DNA of 13,615 bases. Origin: an uncultured Collinsella sp. (lineage in GTDB: Bacteria; Actinomycetota; Coriobacteriia; Coriobacteriales; Coriobacteriaceae). How positions within the stretch are numbered: the stretch's first letter is position 1; every line of letters starts with the position of its first letter. The notes beneath the pieces are model-generated. The model was not told the origin of the DNA. It worked only from the letters and a program-made list of their open reading frames with translations, and ran no database searches. Shown in pieces: positions 6,047 through 13,537 of the stretch. The position numbers and the translations under genes are program-made. The DNA lies in the NCBI GenBank assembly GCA_900758475.1, contig CAAERQ010000022.1, positions 1 to 13,615 of the forward strand, written 5' to 3'.

Positions 6047-7366
6047 CTACTCCTCCTCGAGCGTGACCTTGCCGCCCAACAGGCGGTAGTGGTCGAAGAA
6101 ATCGGGATAGGACTTGTTGACGGCCTCGGCGCCGTGGATCACGACCTCGCCGGTGGCGCGACTCGCGGCGATGGCGGCCATCATGGCGATGCGGTGGTCG
6201 TTGTGCGAATCGACCTCGCCGCCGGTAAGGGCATCGACGCCCTTGATGATGAGGTCGTCACCGGCGATGCGCACCTGCGCGCCCAGTGCAGTGAGCTCGC
6301 GGGTGGTGGTGACCAGACGGTCAGATTCCTTGATGCGCAGGCGTGCACAGTCACGGATGAACGTGCGGCCCTGAGCCAGTGATGCCACGGCCGAGATGAC
6401 GGGCACCAGGTCTGGAATGTCGTGGGCGCTCATCTCAAAGCCGGCGAGCTTGTCGGACTGGACGGTGGCGGCGTTGGTGGAGCGCACGATGCGGGCGCCA
6501 AAGCGCGAAAGCGCGGCGAGCACGTTGCGGTCGCCCTGTGCGGAGCTCAGCGACACGCCCTCGACGGTGATGGGGTCGGAGCCGATGGCGCCGGCGCACA
6601 GCCAAAAGGCGGCGTTGGACCAGTCGCCCTCGACGGCTACGCTGCCGGGCGTGCGGTACGAGCCGCTGTTCACGCGGAAGTTCGTGACCTCGGGCTGACC
6701 GTCCTTGGCTGGAATGCGCTCGACGTTGACCTCGACGCCGAAGGCCTTTATGGCCTGGATCGTCAGGTTGATGTAGGGGCGGCTCTCGATGAGGCCGGTC
6801 ACCTGGACGCAGGAGGGCTGGGCCAGCAGCGGGGCTGCCAGCAGCAGGCCGGAGATATACTGCGAGCTCACGTTGCCCGGAAGCACAAAGGTGCCCGGGC
6901 GCATGCGGCCGCTCGTCTTGAGCGGAAAACCGCCCAGGCCCTGCAGGTCGCAACCGGCGGCAATGATCTCGTCGGAGAGCGGGGAGAGCGGGCGGCCGCC
7001 CAGGCGGCCCTGACCCACGAAGGTGGCCTCCGCGCCTAGCGCGCAGGCGACAGGCAGCATGAAGCGCAGTGTGGAGCCACTCTCACCGCAGTCGAGCGTG
7101 CCGCCGGCAAGGGCCTTAAGCAGGCCAAATTCAATGCTCTTCATGGTGGGATGGACCTGGAAGCCGTCCTCGACGGTCTCGATGCGGGCGCCGAGCGCCG
7201 TGAGGCAGCGCACCGTGGCCTCGATATCGGCGCAGGTGGTGTTGCAGGTCACGTGCGTCTCGCCGTTGGCAAGCGCGGCGCAGATGATGAGGCGATGCGC
7301 CATCGATTTGGATGCGATGGCGGGAACGGTGCCCTTGAGCGGGGACGGGGTGATGCGGGCTAACAT
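6047..7366 (-). CDS. aroA: 3-phosphoshikimate 1-carboxyvinyltransferase (EPSP synthase)
   Basis: This enzyme transfers the enolpyruvyl group of PEP to shikimate-3-phosphate. Its 439 residues contain the two-domain fold. SKSMAHR (19-25, Lys20, Ser21 and Arg25) and GESGSTLRF (94-102, the PEP/glyphosate loop) come first. SSQY (167-170), DIPDL with catalytic Asp319, LRIKESDRL (343-351), NDHRIAM (389-395) and KSYPDFF (418-424) follow. The loop differs from the E. coli form GNAGTAMRP: Glu replaces Asn, Ser the Thr and Phe the Pro, a pattern of Gram-positive anaerobes. The ATG at 7366 overlaps the end of aroB by 7 nt (ATGTTAG), which supports it over longer in-frame openings. AAGGGAG lies about 10 nt upstream, a slightly long spacing. 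Its TAG falls in the aroC ribosome-binding site. Confidence 0.96.
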   Translation of the reverse strand: MLARITPSPLKGTVPAIASKSMAHRLIICAALANGETHVTCNTTCADIEATVRCLTALGARIETVEDGFQVHPTMKSIEFGLLKALAGGTLDCGESGSTLRFMLPVACALGAEATFVGQGRLGGRPLSPLSDEIIAAGCDLQGLGGFPLKTSGRMRPGTFVLPGNVSSQYISGLLLAAPLLAQPSCVQVTGLIESRPYINLTIQAIKAFGVEVNVERIPAKDGQPEVTNFRVNSGSYRTPGSVAVEGDWSNAAFWLCAGAIGSDPITVEGVSLSSAQGDRNVLAALSRFGARIVRSTNAATVQSDKLAGFEMSAHDIPDLVPVISAVASLAQGRTFIRDCARLRIKESDRLVTTTRELTALGAQVRIAGDDLIIKGVDALTGGEVDSHNDHRIAMMAAIAASRATGEVVIHGAEAVNKSYPDFFDHYRLLGGKVTLEEE

Positions 7367-8466
7367 GCGGATGCGTCTCCCTTCTGGCCGAGGCCCTCGG
7401 CAATCAAATCGTGGAAGGTGGAAAGCGGCGTGCGGTCGATGCTGCAACGACCAATGTCGTGTGGAATTACCAGGTCGATGGTGTCGCCCGAGCGCTTTTT
7501 GTCGTGGAGCGCCTCGGCAAAGACGGCATCGGCATCTAGGTCGCAGCGGGTCTTGAGGCTGTGGCGGGCGCAGAGCTCCTCAATACGACCGGGCAGTGCA
7601 GCATCGCAAACGCCATGCAGGGCTGCGGCACGCGTGATGATGCCCATGCCAATCGACACGCAGTTGCCATGGCCGAGCTCAAAGTGCTCGCAGGCTTCGA
7701 CGGCGTGTCCGGCGCTGTGGCCAAAGTTGAGAAGCTTGCGCTGATTGGTTTCGCGCTCGTCGGCAACGACCACGGCGCGCTTAATGTCGATATTGCGGGC
7801 GATGATGAGCGCCACACGGGCCACGTCGCGGTTCAGCAGCTCAAGCGTGAGCGGGGTCTTCTCCAGCTCGGCGAAGAGCTCGGGGTCGGCGATCACGGCG
7901 TGCTTGACGACCTCGCCGCAGCCGTCGGCGAACTGCTCGGGCGTGAGGGTGGCAAGGCACCCCACGTCAGCGATGACCACGCTCGGCTGCCAAAAGGCGC
8001 CGGCCAGGTTCTTGCCGGCTGCCAGGTCGACGGCCGTCTTGCCGCCGACCGACGAATCTACCATGGCGAGCAGGCTTGTGGGAATTTGCACAAACTTGCA
8101 GCCGCGCATGTAGGTGGCGGCCACAAAGCCCGCAACGTCGCCCACGACGCCGCCGCCGAGTGCCACGATCACGTCGGAGCGCGAAAGCTCGTGCTCGGCC
8201 ACAAACTCCAAAATGCCAACGTAGGTCTCGGCACGCTTATGGGCCTCGCCGGCCTCGAAGGTGCAGATGCTCACCTCGTAGCCTGCGGATTCGAGGCTCT
8301 GCTTAACGGGCATCTGGTAGAGGGGGCCTACATTGGTGTCCGTCACGATGACGGCACGGGTGCCGCCGGCGGTGGCGCGTACGAGTGGGCCAGCCTGCTC
8401 CAGCAAAAACGTGCCCACATGCACCTGGTAGGGGCGTGCGGTGTCGATATCGATGGTAATCGCCAT
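7360..8466 (-). CDS. aroB: 3-dehydroquinate synthase
   Basis: This enzyme catalyses step 2, the NAD-dependent cyclisation of DAHP to 3-dehydroquinate, with a divalent metal. Its 368 residues match the family length. Visible blocks are GEAHK (73-77), GGGVVGDVAGFVAATYMRG (104-122), QIPTSLLAMVDSSVGGKTAV (127-146), GCGEVVKHA (182-190) with metal ligand Glu185, NFGHSAGHA (247-255) with His250, and LGHGNCVSIGM (264-274) with His266. All three metal ligands are present. The ATG at 8466 is preceded by AAAGGA about 10 nt upstream. It starts 36 nt after tyrA, and its last 7 nt overlap the aroA start. No other gene in the window could supply this activity. Confidence 0.97.
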   Translation of the reverse strand: MAITIDIDTARPYQVHVGTFLLEQAGPLVRATAGGTRAVIVTDTNVGPLYQMPVKQSLESAGYEVSICTFEAGEAHKRAETYVGILEFVAEHELSRSDVIVALGGGVVGDVAGFVAATYMRGCKFVQIPTSLLAMVDSSVGGKTAVDLAAGKNLAGAFWQPSVVIADVGCLATLTPEQFADGCGEVVKHAVIADPELFAELEKTPLTLELLNRDVARVALIIARNIDIKRAVVVADERETNQRKLLNFGHSAGHAVEACEHFELGHGNCVSIGMGIITRAAALHGVCDAALPGRIEELCARHSLKTRCDLDADAVFAEALHDKKRSGDTIDLVIPHDIGRCSIDRTPLSTFHDLIAEGLGQKGDASAC

Positions 8467-8502
8467 AAGCTTCGGTCCTTTCGACCTGGCGTGATGGGTG
8501 GT

Positions 8503-9417
8503 CTAGTGGGAGGCCTCGTCGTCGAGCGCGCGCTTGATGCGGTCGCCCTCGGCAAGGAGATTCTCCAGATAGCGCTGGTCGCGGTCCTTAAGGGCGCGAC
8601 TGTAGGCGCCGAGCGATTCGATCAGATGGTCAATCTCGAAGGCGAGCGCATCGGCGTCGTCGATCATGAGCTCGGACCACATCTGCGGATTGAGATGCGC
8701 CACGCGGGTGAGGTCGCGGTAGCTGCCGGCCGAAAAGCCGTGATGGACCTGAGCGGTCGGGCTCTTAACATAGGCGTTGGAGACGACGTGCGCGAGCTGG
8801 CTCGTAAAGGCGATGACGCGGTCGTGCTCGGCGGCGCTCGTTACGCTGAACTTGCCAAAGCCTAAGGGGCGTACCATCTCGCGCACCTGGCCCAAAAGCT
8901 CCAGCTTAAGCGCGTCGTCCACTGCGGGCGGTACGAGCACGAGCGGTGCGCCCTGGAACAGGTCGGCGCGGGAATGCGCGTAGCCCGAGAACTGCGTGCC
9001 CGCCATGGGGTGCGCGCCTACAAAGTAAAAACCGTGCTCGCGGGCAAGCTCAAAGGCGCGCTCGCACACGATGCCCTTGACGCCCACGGTATCGATCACC
9101 ACGGGGCCCATGATGGCCTCGGTGTCGGTGGCGTCGGCGAGTGCCTGGGCGTGCGCCTCGAGCCACTCGATGCAGGCCTCGGGGTAGCATGACAGGACGA
9201 TGATGTCGCATTCGCCGAGCGTCTCGTCGTTGAGCTCGCCGGCAACGGTGCCCATGCTGGCGGCCGTCATGACGTCGTCGTCGGGGTCCCAGGCCAGCAC
9301 GCGGACGCCCGCCTGCGCATAGCCGCGGGCAAAGCTGCCGCCGATGAGGCCCAGGCCCACGATGCCGGCGCACTTGGGGCCACCTTGGTTAACGCGTGCG
9401 TTTCTCACCGTACCCAT
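8503..9417 (-). CDS. tyrA: Prephenate dehydrogenase
   Basis: This enzyme oxidatively decarboxylates prephenate to 4-hydroxyphenylpyruvate for tyrosine. Of the 304 residues, the N-terminal Rossmann domain has GLGLIGGS (21-28) with an acidic Asp45 after the second strand, which favours NAD over NADP. VGAHPMAG (133-140) carries the catalytic His136. GTQFSGYAHSR (140-150), SQLAHVV (206-212) and SYRDLTRVAHLNP (232-244) supply the helical prephenate-binding domain. There is no ACT domain at the C terminus and no chorismate mutase domain, so prephenate must come from the mutase half of PheA. The ATG at 9417 follows AGGAG by 7 nt, and the aroF stop codon (9421-9423) sits within that leader with only 3 nt between stop and start. 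It could be called arogenate dehydrogenase from sequence alone, but the pairing with PheA supports prephenate as substrate. Confidence 0.93.
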   Translation of the reverse strand: MGTVRNARVNQGGPKCAGIVGLGLIGGSFARGYAQAGVRVLAWDPDDDVMTAASMGTVAGELNDETLGECDIIVLSCYPEACIEWLEAHAQALADATDTEAIMGPVVIDTVGVKGIVCERAFELAREHGFYFVGAHPMAGTQFSGYAHSRADLFQGAPLVLVPPAVDDALKLELLGQVREMVRPLGFGKFSVTSAAEHDRVIAFTSQLAHVVSNAYVKSPTAQVHHGFSAGSYRDLTRVAHLNPQMWSELMIDDADALAFEIDHLIESLGAYSRALKDRDQRYLENLLAEGDRIKRALDDEASH

Positions 9418-9420
9418 GGG

Positions 9421-10446
9421 CTACTCCTGAACGGTCTCTTGGCAGACGACCTCGCGGATGGCGCGGATGCGGCGCATAGTGTCGTCGAACTGGTCGGGGG
9501 TGAGGGCCTGAGCGCCGTCGGACCAAGCGTGGCTCGGGTCGTCGTGGACCTCGATCTCCAGACCGTTGGCGCCGCAGGCAGTCGCGGCGAGCGCCATGGG
9601 CTCAACATAGCGGGTGTAACCGGTGGCGTGGCTGGGGTCGGCGACGACGGGCAGGTGCGACAGGTGGTGCAGCACCGGCACGGCGTTGAGGTCGAAGGTG
9701 TTGCGGGTGCGGGTCTCGAAGGTGCGAATGCCGCGCTCGCACAGGATGACGTTGTCGTTGCCCTCGCTCATGATGTACTCGGCTGCCATAAGCAGCTCGT
9801 CGACGGTGCCGGACATGCCGCGCTTGAGCAGGATCGGGGTCTTGGTCTTGCCGACCTCCTTGAGCAGGGGGAAGTTCTGGGCGTTGCGAGCGCCAATCTG
9901 CATGACGTCGATCTTCTTGTCGAGGAAGACCTGCACGTCGCGCGGGTCCATGATCTCGGTGACGATCGGCATGTCGAGCTCGGCGGATGCCTCGCACAGT
10001 AGGTCCAGGCCGGCGGGACCCATGCCTTGGTAGGCGTACGGGGAGGTGCGGGGCTTGTAGGCGCCACCGCGCAGCATCGTGGCTCCGGCGGCCTTCACGC
10101 GGCGGGCGATGCGGATGAGGTTCTCGCCCTCGACGGAGCAGGGGCCGGCGATGACCTGGAACTGGTCGCCGCCGATCTTGACGCCGTGGCCGCAGTCGAT
10201 AACGGAGTCCTCGGGGTGGAACTTGCGGTTGGCGCGCTTGAACGGCTCGGAGACGCGCTGCACGCGCTCGACGACGTCCATGGACTCGAGCAGGAACGGG
10301 TCGATCTTAGTCGTGTCGCCCACCAGGCCGATAATGGTCTCGTTCTCGCCGCGCGAGACGTCGGTTTTGAGTCCCTTTTTCTCGATCCAGCTGACAATGT
10401 GGCTTACGGCCTCGTCGCTGGCGCTCTGCTTTAAAATCGCAATCAT
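9421..10446 (-). CDS. aroF: 3-deoxy-7-phosphoheptulonate (DAHP) synthase, type I-beta with N-terminal regulatory domain
   Basis: This is the committed first step, condensing PEP and erythrose-4-phosphate. Of the 341 residues, about 1-70 form a ferredoxin-like (ACT-like) regulatory domain of the Thermotoga maritima DAHPS kind. There it binds Tyr and Phe to inhibit the barrel. About 80-341 is the catalytic TIM barrel: AGPCSVE (100-106) with metal ligand Cys103, GGAYKPRTSPY (127-137), QIGARN (183-188), KRG (208-210), CER (236-238), DPSH with His273, and EVHDDPSHAWSDGAQ (299-313) supplying the Glu and Asp ligands. The ATG at 10446 is chosen because the conserved domain begins there and GAGAGG lies about 6 nt upstream. 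An in-frame ATG at 10518 would translate through the leader hairpin. It is the first gene of the aro train, and its stop lies in the tyrA ribosome-binding site. Confidence 0.95.
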   Translation of the reverse strand: MIAILKQSASDEAVSHIVSWIEKKGLKTDVSRGENETIIGLVGDTTKIDPFLLESMDVVERVQRVSEPFKRANRKFHPEDSVIDCGHGVKIGGDQFQVIAGPCSVEGENLIRIARRVKAAGATMLRGGAYKPRTSPYAYQGMGPAGLDLLCEASAELDMPIVTEIMDPRDVQVFLDKKIDVMQIGARNAQNFPLLKEVGKTKTPILLKRGMSGTVDELLMAAEYIMSEGNDNVILCERGIRTFETRTRNTFDLNAVPVLHHLSHLPVVADPSHATGYTRYVEPMALAATACGANGLEIEVHDDPSHAWSDGAQALTPDQFDDTMRRIRAIREVVCQETVQE

Positions 10447-10479
10447 GGTGTGCCTCTCACCTCGATGGATAGTCCTTGC

Positions 10480-10504
10480 AAAAACGGCCCGCATCGCGAG
10501 CCGT
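10480..10504 (-). terminator. Terminator-like hairpin in the aroF leader, possible attenuator
   Basis: On the minus strand ACGGCTCGC (10504-10496) pairs with GCGGGCCGT (10492-10484) around the loop GAT, with one wobble, and runs straight into a T5 tract (10484-10480). This is a compact rho-independent terminator lying 34 nt upstream of the aroF start, before any gene of the train. It could be an attenuator, or it could stop read-through entering from the tRNA/ATPase side. No Phe-, Tyr- or Trp-rich leader peptide or T-box motif is visible. Confidence 0.55.
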
Positions 10505-10533
10505 ATTATATGGTGCATGAGAGTTTATACTAA
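10505..10533 (-). promoter_or_regulatory. Candidate promoter of the aro operon
   Basis: Reading the minus strand, a perfect TATAAT (10510-10505) lies 17 nt downstream of TTAGTA (10533-10528), a weak -35. A second AT-rich hexamer TATAAA lies at 10529-10524. Transcription from the TATAAT would begin near 10498, inside the first arm of the leader hairpin, and would leave it incomplete. A start further upstream would include it whole. A 6-bp palindrome (CACTTT/AAAGTG, 10540-10559) lies just upstream and might be a repressor site. Confidence 0.4.
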
Positions 10534-10608
10534 TTATTTCACTTTTGCGTTCTAAAGTGGGCCTTTGCGCCGCGTCTCCCACGTAATTGCAAAGCTTTTT
10601 CTATTCTT

Positions 10609-10638
10609 TTGTTAGCCCGTGGCGCACTTGGGTATAAT
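10609..10638 (+). promoter_or_regulatory. Promoter of tRNA-Arg
   Basis: TATAAT at 10633-10638 with TTGTTA at 10609-10614, spacer 18 nt, lies 11 nt before the first base of the tRNA. This is the layout expected of a strong vegetative promoter firing at or just before the tRNA 5' end. It points away from the aro promoter, so the interval of about 200 nt is a divergent control region. Confidence 0.75.
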
Positions 10639-10649
10639 GCCTACCGTTC

Positions 10650-10726
10650 GCCCTATTAGCTCAGGGGATTAGAGCGTCTGCCTCCGGAGCAGAAGGCCGT
10701 TGGTTCGAATCCAACATGGGGCACCA
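10650..10726 (+). tRNA. tRNA-Arg (anticodon CCG)
   Basis: A full cloverleaf of 77 nt including an encoded CCA can be drawn. The acceptor stem GCCCTAT/ATGGGGC (10650-10656 with 10716-10722) contains one G-U pair. The D arm is GCTC/GAGC. The anticodon stem TCTGC/GCAGA (10677-10681 with 10689-10693) closes loop CTCCGGA with anticodon CCG at 10684-10686. The T arm is GTTGG-TTCGAAT-CCAAC, and the discriminator A is followed by CCA (10724-10726). It decodes CGG, a codon expected to be used in a GC-rich genome. No integrase or attachment-site duplication is visible beside it. Confidence 0.96.
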
Positions 10727-10737
10727 TCGAACGTAAG

Positions 10738-10773
10738 ACCGTCCGAACCTCGCATGGTCCGGGCGGTTTTCTT
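10738..10773 (+). terminator. Rho-independent terminator of tRNA-Arg
   Basis: ACCGTCCGAACC (10738-10749) pairs with GGTCCGGGCGGT (10756-10767), with one mismatch and one wobble, around a 6-nt loop. TTTTCTT follows. It starts 11 nt after the tRNA CCA and ends 28 nt before the ATPase start, so the ATPase is either fed by read-through or has its own weak promoter in the remaining space. Confidence 0.8.
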
Positions 10774-10801
10774 ATACCGACGCGACGTGATGGGACGTGG
10801 T

Positions 10802-13522
10802 ATGGCAACAACGGATATCGAGCGCGGACTCTCGACCGCCGAGGTCGAGGAGCGCATCGCCGCCGGTAAGATCAACCGCAACATGGAGCTCAAGACCAAG
10901 TCGGTCAAAGAGCTCATCATCGAGAACCTCTGCACGCTGTTTAACTTGATCAACGTGGTCTTGGCGTTTTTGGTGTTGCTGACCGGTTCGTTTAAGAACC
11001 TGACGTTCCTGTTCGTGGTGTTCTTGAACACGGCAATTGGCGTCATTCAGTCCATGCGTTCTAAGCGGATGGTCGACAAGCTTACGCTGCTCACCTCTAA
11101 GAAGGCCATCGCGGTGCGCGACGGCGCCGAGGTGGAGCTCGATCTGGACCAGATCGTGCTCGACGATATCATTCGCCTGGGGCGCGGTGACCAGATTCCC
11201 GCCGACGCCGTGGTGGTGTCGGGCGAGGCGCTCGTCAACGAGAGTCTGCTGACGGGCGAGAGCGACCTCATTAAGAAACAGCCAGGCTCCGAGCTCATGA
11301 GCGGCAGCTTTATCGACTCGGGCCTGCTGCGCGCCCGCGTGATCCATGTCGGCGCCGATAACTACGTGGCAAAGATCAACAACGAGGCCAAGTACGTCAA
11401 AAAGGTCAATTCCGAGATCATGAACGTGCTCAACGCCATCGTGCGGTTCGCGAGCATTATCATGATTCCGCTTGGTCTGGCACTCTTTGCCTCGAGTGTG
11501 AGCGAGCTGTGGGATGCCGCGGGAACCCCGGGCGATAGCGCGCTTTCCTGGTGCTTCTCCGAGCTGCTGGCCGGTCGTGTGCCTTCTTCGGCGCTGCTTT
11601 CCACGGTGGGTGCCCTGCTGGGCATGATTCCGCAGGGCCTGGTGCTGCTGACCTCGTCGGTGCTCGCGATTGCCACGGTGCGTCTAGCGCGTCGCAAGGT
11701 GCTGGCACAGCAACTCTACTGCATCGAGACGCTCGCGCGCGTCGACGTTTTGTGCCTGGACAAGACGGGCACCATCACCTCGGGCCGTATGGAGGTCGAG
11801 GGCACCTATCCGCTGCCTGTTGAGGGTGTTGGCTTTGGCACGGACTCGGACGAGGCTGCTGTTCCCGTCGAGACCACGGTGCTCGACTTTGCGCTCGCCA
11901 ACGTGGCACGTGCGACCTCGGCGGATGCCAACGAGACCTGCCAGGCGCTGCTCAACTATTACGCCGATCGTCCGGTCGAAGTTTCCGAGCCGCTGTCGGT
12001 CATTCCGTTCTCGTCGTCCAAAAAGTGGAGCGGCGCGTCGTTTGCGCAGGGCTCCTATGTGATGGGCGCTGCGCAGTTTGTGCTCTCTGATCGCACATTT
12101 GCGCAGGTCGAGAATCGTGTGGCCGAGCTCGCCGATACCTGCCGCGTGCTCGTGGTGGCGCGCGTGGACGGCTTTACGCCCGATGGCGATATGGTGGGCG
12201 AGGCCGAGCCCGTGGGCTTTGTGACCATCCGCGATGAGATTCGTACCTCGGCAGCCGAGACTATCGGCTACTTTAACGAGCAGGGCGTGACCCTCAACGT
12301 GATCAGCGGCGACGACCCGCGTACGGTGTCGTCGATCGCGCGCGTGGTGGGTGTGCCGGGGGCCGATGCCTACGTGGACGCCACGACGCTCGATACGCCG
12401 TTCAAGATTGATGCGGCTGTGGACCGCTATCACGTTTTTGGGCGTGTGACGCCGCAGCAGAAGCGCGAGCTCGTACAGGCGCTCAAGCGCCGCGGGCACA
12501 CCGTGGCCATGACGGGCGACGGCGTCAACGACGTGCTGGCGCTCAAGGAGGCCGACTGCTCCGTGGCGATGGCCGCCGGCTCCGATGCCGCACGTAATGT
12601 GGCCGAGATCGTGCTCGTCGATAACGACTTTGCCTCGATGCCCGCTGTGGTGGCCGAGGGCCGTCGTTCTATCAATAACCTGCAGCGCTCCGCCGCGCTC
12701 TTTCTGACCAAGACGCTTTTCTCGATGGGCCTGGCGGCGCTGTGCATCGCGCTACCGCCGTATCCCTTTGAGCCCATTCAGATGACGCTCATCAACTTCT
12801 TCTGCATCGGTGCGCCGGGCTTTGTGCTGGGTCTGGAGCCCAACAACGCCCGCGTGAAGGGGTCGTTCTTGACCAACGTGCTTAAGCGTGCGCTGCCGGC
12901 GTCGATTGCGGTCATTTTGGCCGCGGCGCTCGATATCTTTGTGGCGCGCGTATTTGGCTTTAGCCAGCTTACGCTTTCTACCATGTGCCTGCTCACGTCG
13001 TGCGCGGCGAGTGTCAGCCTGATCTGGCGCATCTCGCAGCCGCTCACGCCCTTGCGCGTGGTGCTTTTCGTCTTTGTCGTCGCCGGCATCCTGACGGGCG
13101 TTATCGGGTTCCCGGGGCTGCTGTCGATTGCCAACCTGTCGATGGGCCAGATGGTCATTTTGGCGGTTATCGTCGTCTTTACCTGCGCGGTGTTCTTTAA
13201 GCTTGCCACGATGATGGACTCGCTTAAGCCCCGTCGCCGTCATGCGGCCACCGGCTTTGGCCGTGGCGTGCGCGTTCGCCTGGGCCGCGGTGGCGGTAAG
13301 GTGAGCTCGACGGGATCGACCGCCGAGCGTTTTGCCAAGCGCGTTGCCGCCGATATGGCGCAGCGCCGTGAGGCGCGCACGGTCCGCGAGGCCGAGGCAC
13401 ACGCACTCGAGGGCGTGGCCCAGACCCAGCCCAAGAAAAAGAAGAGTGCCGGTGCCAAGCGCTCCCGCGTGACCAAATCGGCCCAGGGCATCAAGGTATC
13501 GATGCCAAAGAAAAAGAAGTAG
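10802..13522 (+). CDS. CtpE-like cation-transporting P-type ATPase
   Basis: This is an integral membrane ATPase of 906 residues with about ten predicted membrane helices (near 45-60, 66-84, 212-232, 262-292, 630-651, 658-678, 698-718, 725-743, 750-772 and 782-800). P-type landmarks are TGES (151-154), the phosphorylation site DKTGT with Asp320, KKWSG in the nucleotide domain (407-411), and the hinge TGDGVNDVLAL (571-581). The N-terminal GLSTAEVEER block, the IPxGLVLLTS stretch in TM4 and LINFFCIGAPGFVLGLEPN after 662 resemble Mycobacterium CtpE, a Ca2+ uptake pump. Two oddities stand out: TM4 reads PQGL where PEGL is expected, and residues 811-906 form a very basic tail ending in PKKKK. The ATG at 10802 is favoured because conserved sequence begins there. 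ATG 10790 is a possible alternative, and neither has a strong ribosome binding site. Earlier in-frame codons lie in the tRNA. The transported ion is an inference. Confidence 0.9.
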   Translation: MATTDIERGLSTAEVEERIAAGKINRNMELKTKSVKELIIENLCTLFNLINVVLAFLVLLTGSFKNLTFLFVVFLNTAIGVIQSMRSKRMVDKLTLLTSKKAIAVRDGAEVELDLDQIVLDDIIRLGRGDQIPADAVVVSGEALVNESLLTGESDLIKKQPGSELMSGSFIDSGLLRARVIHVGADNYVAKINNEAKYVKKVNSEIMNVLNAIVRFASIIMIPLGLALFASSVSELWDAAGTPGDSALSWCFSELLAGRVPSSALLSTVGALLGMIPQGLVLLTSSVLAIATVRLARRKVLAQQLYCIETLARVDVLCLDKTGTITSGRMEVEGTYPLPVEGVGFGTDSDEAAVPVETTVLDFALANVARATSADANETCQALLNYYADRPVEVSEPLSVIPFSSSKKWSGASFAQGSYVMGAAQFVLSDRTFAQVENRVAELADTCRVLVVARVDGFTPDGDMVGEAEPVGFVTIRDEIRTSAAETIGYFNEQGVTLNVISGDDPRTVSSIARVVGVPGADAYVDATTLDTPFKIDAAVDRYHVFGRVTPQQKRELVQALKRRGHTVAMTGDGVNDVLALKEADCSVAMAAGSDAARNVAEIVLVDNDFASMPAVVAEGRRSINNLQRSAALFLTKTLFSMGLAALCIALPPYPFEPIQMTLINFFCIGAPGFVLGLEPNNARVKGSFLTNVLKRALPASIAVILAAALDIFVARVFGFSQLTLSTMCLLTSCAASVSLIWRISQPLTPLRVVLFVFVVAGILTGVIGFPGLLSIANLSMGQMVILAVIVVFTCAVFFKLATMMDSLKPRRRHAATGFGRGVRVRLGRGGGKVSSTGSTAERFAKRVAADMAQRREARTVREAEAHALEGVAQTQPKKKKSAGAKRSRVTKSAQGIKVSMPKKKK

Positions 13523-13537
13523 TCCTCGGTCTTCAGG

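Noticed and set aside
7561..8865. A 434-codon plus-strand frame opposite aroB and tyrA
   Set aside because: It spans the antisense of two well-defined enzymes and has no recognisable motif or ribosome binding site.
10447..10560. A T-box or aromatic leader-peptide attenuator before aroF
   Set aside because: No T-box consensus is seen. The only leader frame is in phase with aroF and contains a single Phe and no Tyr or Trp run.
10650..10773. tRNA-Arg as an integration site for a mobile element
   Set aside because: The tRNA is intact, no integrase lies beside it, and no second copy of its 3' end is seen. The downstream gene is an ordinary ATPase.
10669..11046. A 125-codon minus-strand frame ending in a WIRTNGLLLRRQ-like peptide
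   Set aside because: That peptide is the antisense translation of the tRNA gene, a well-known annotation artefact. The rest is antisense to the ATPase.
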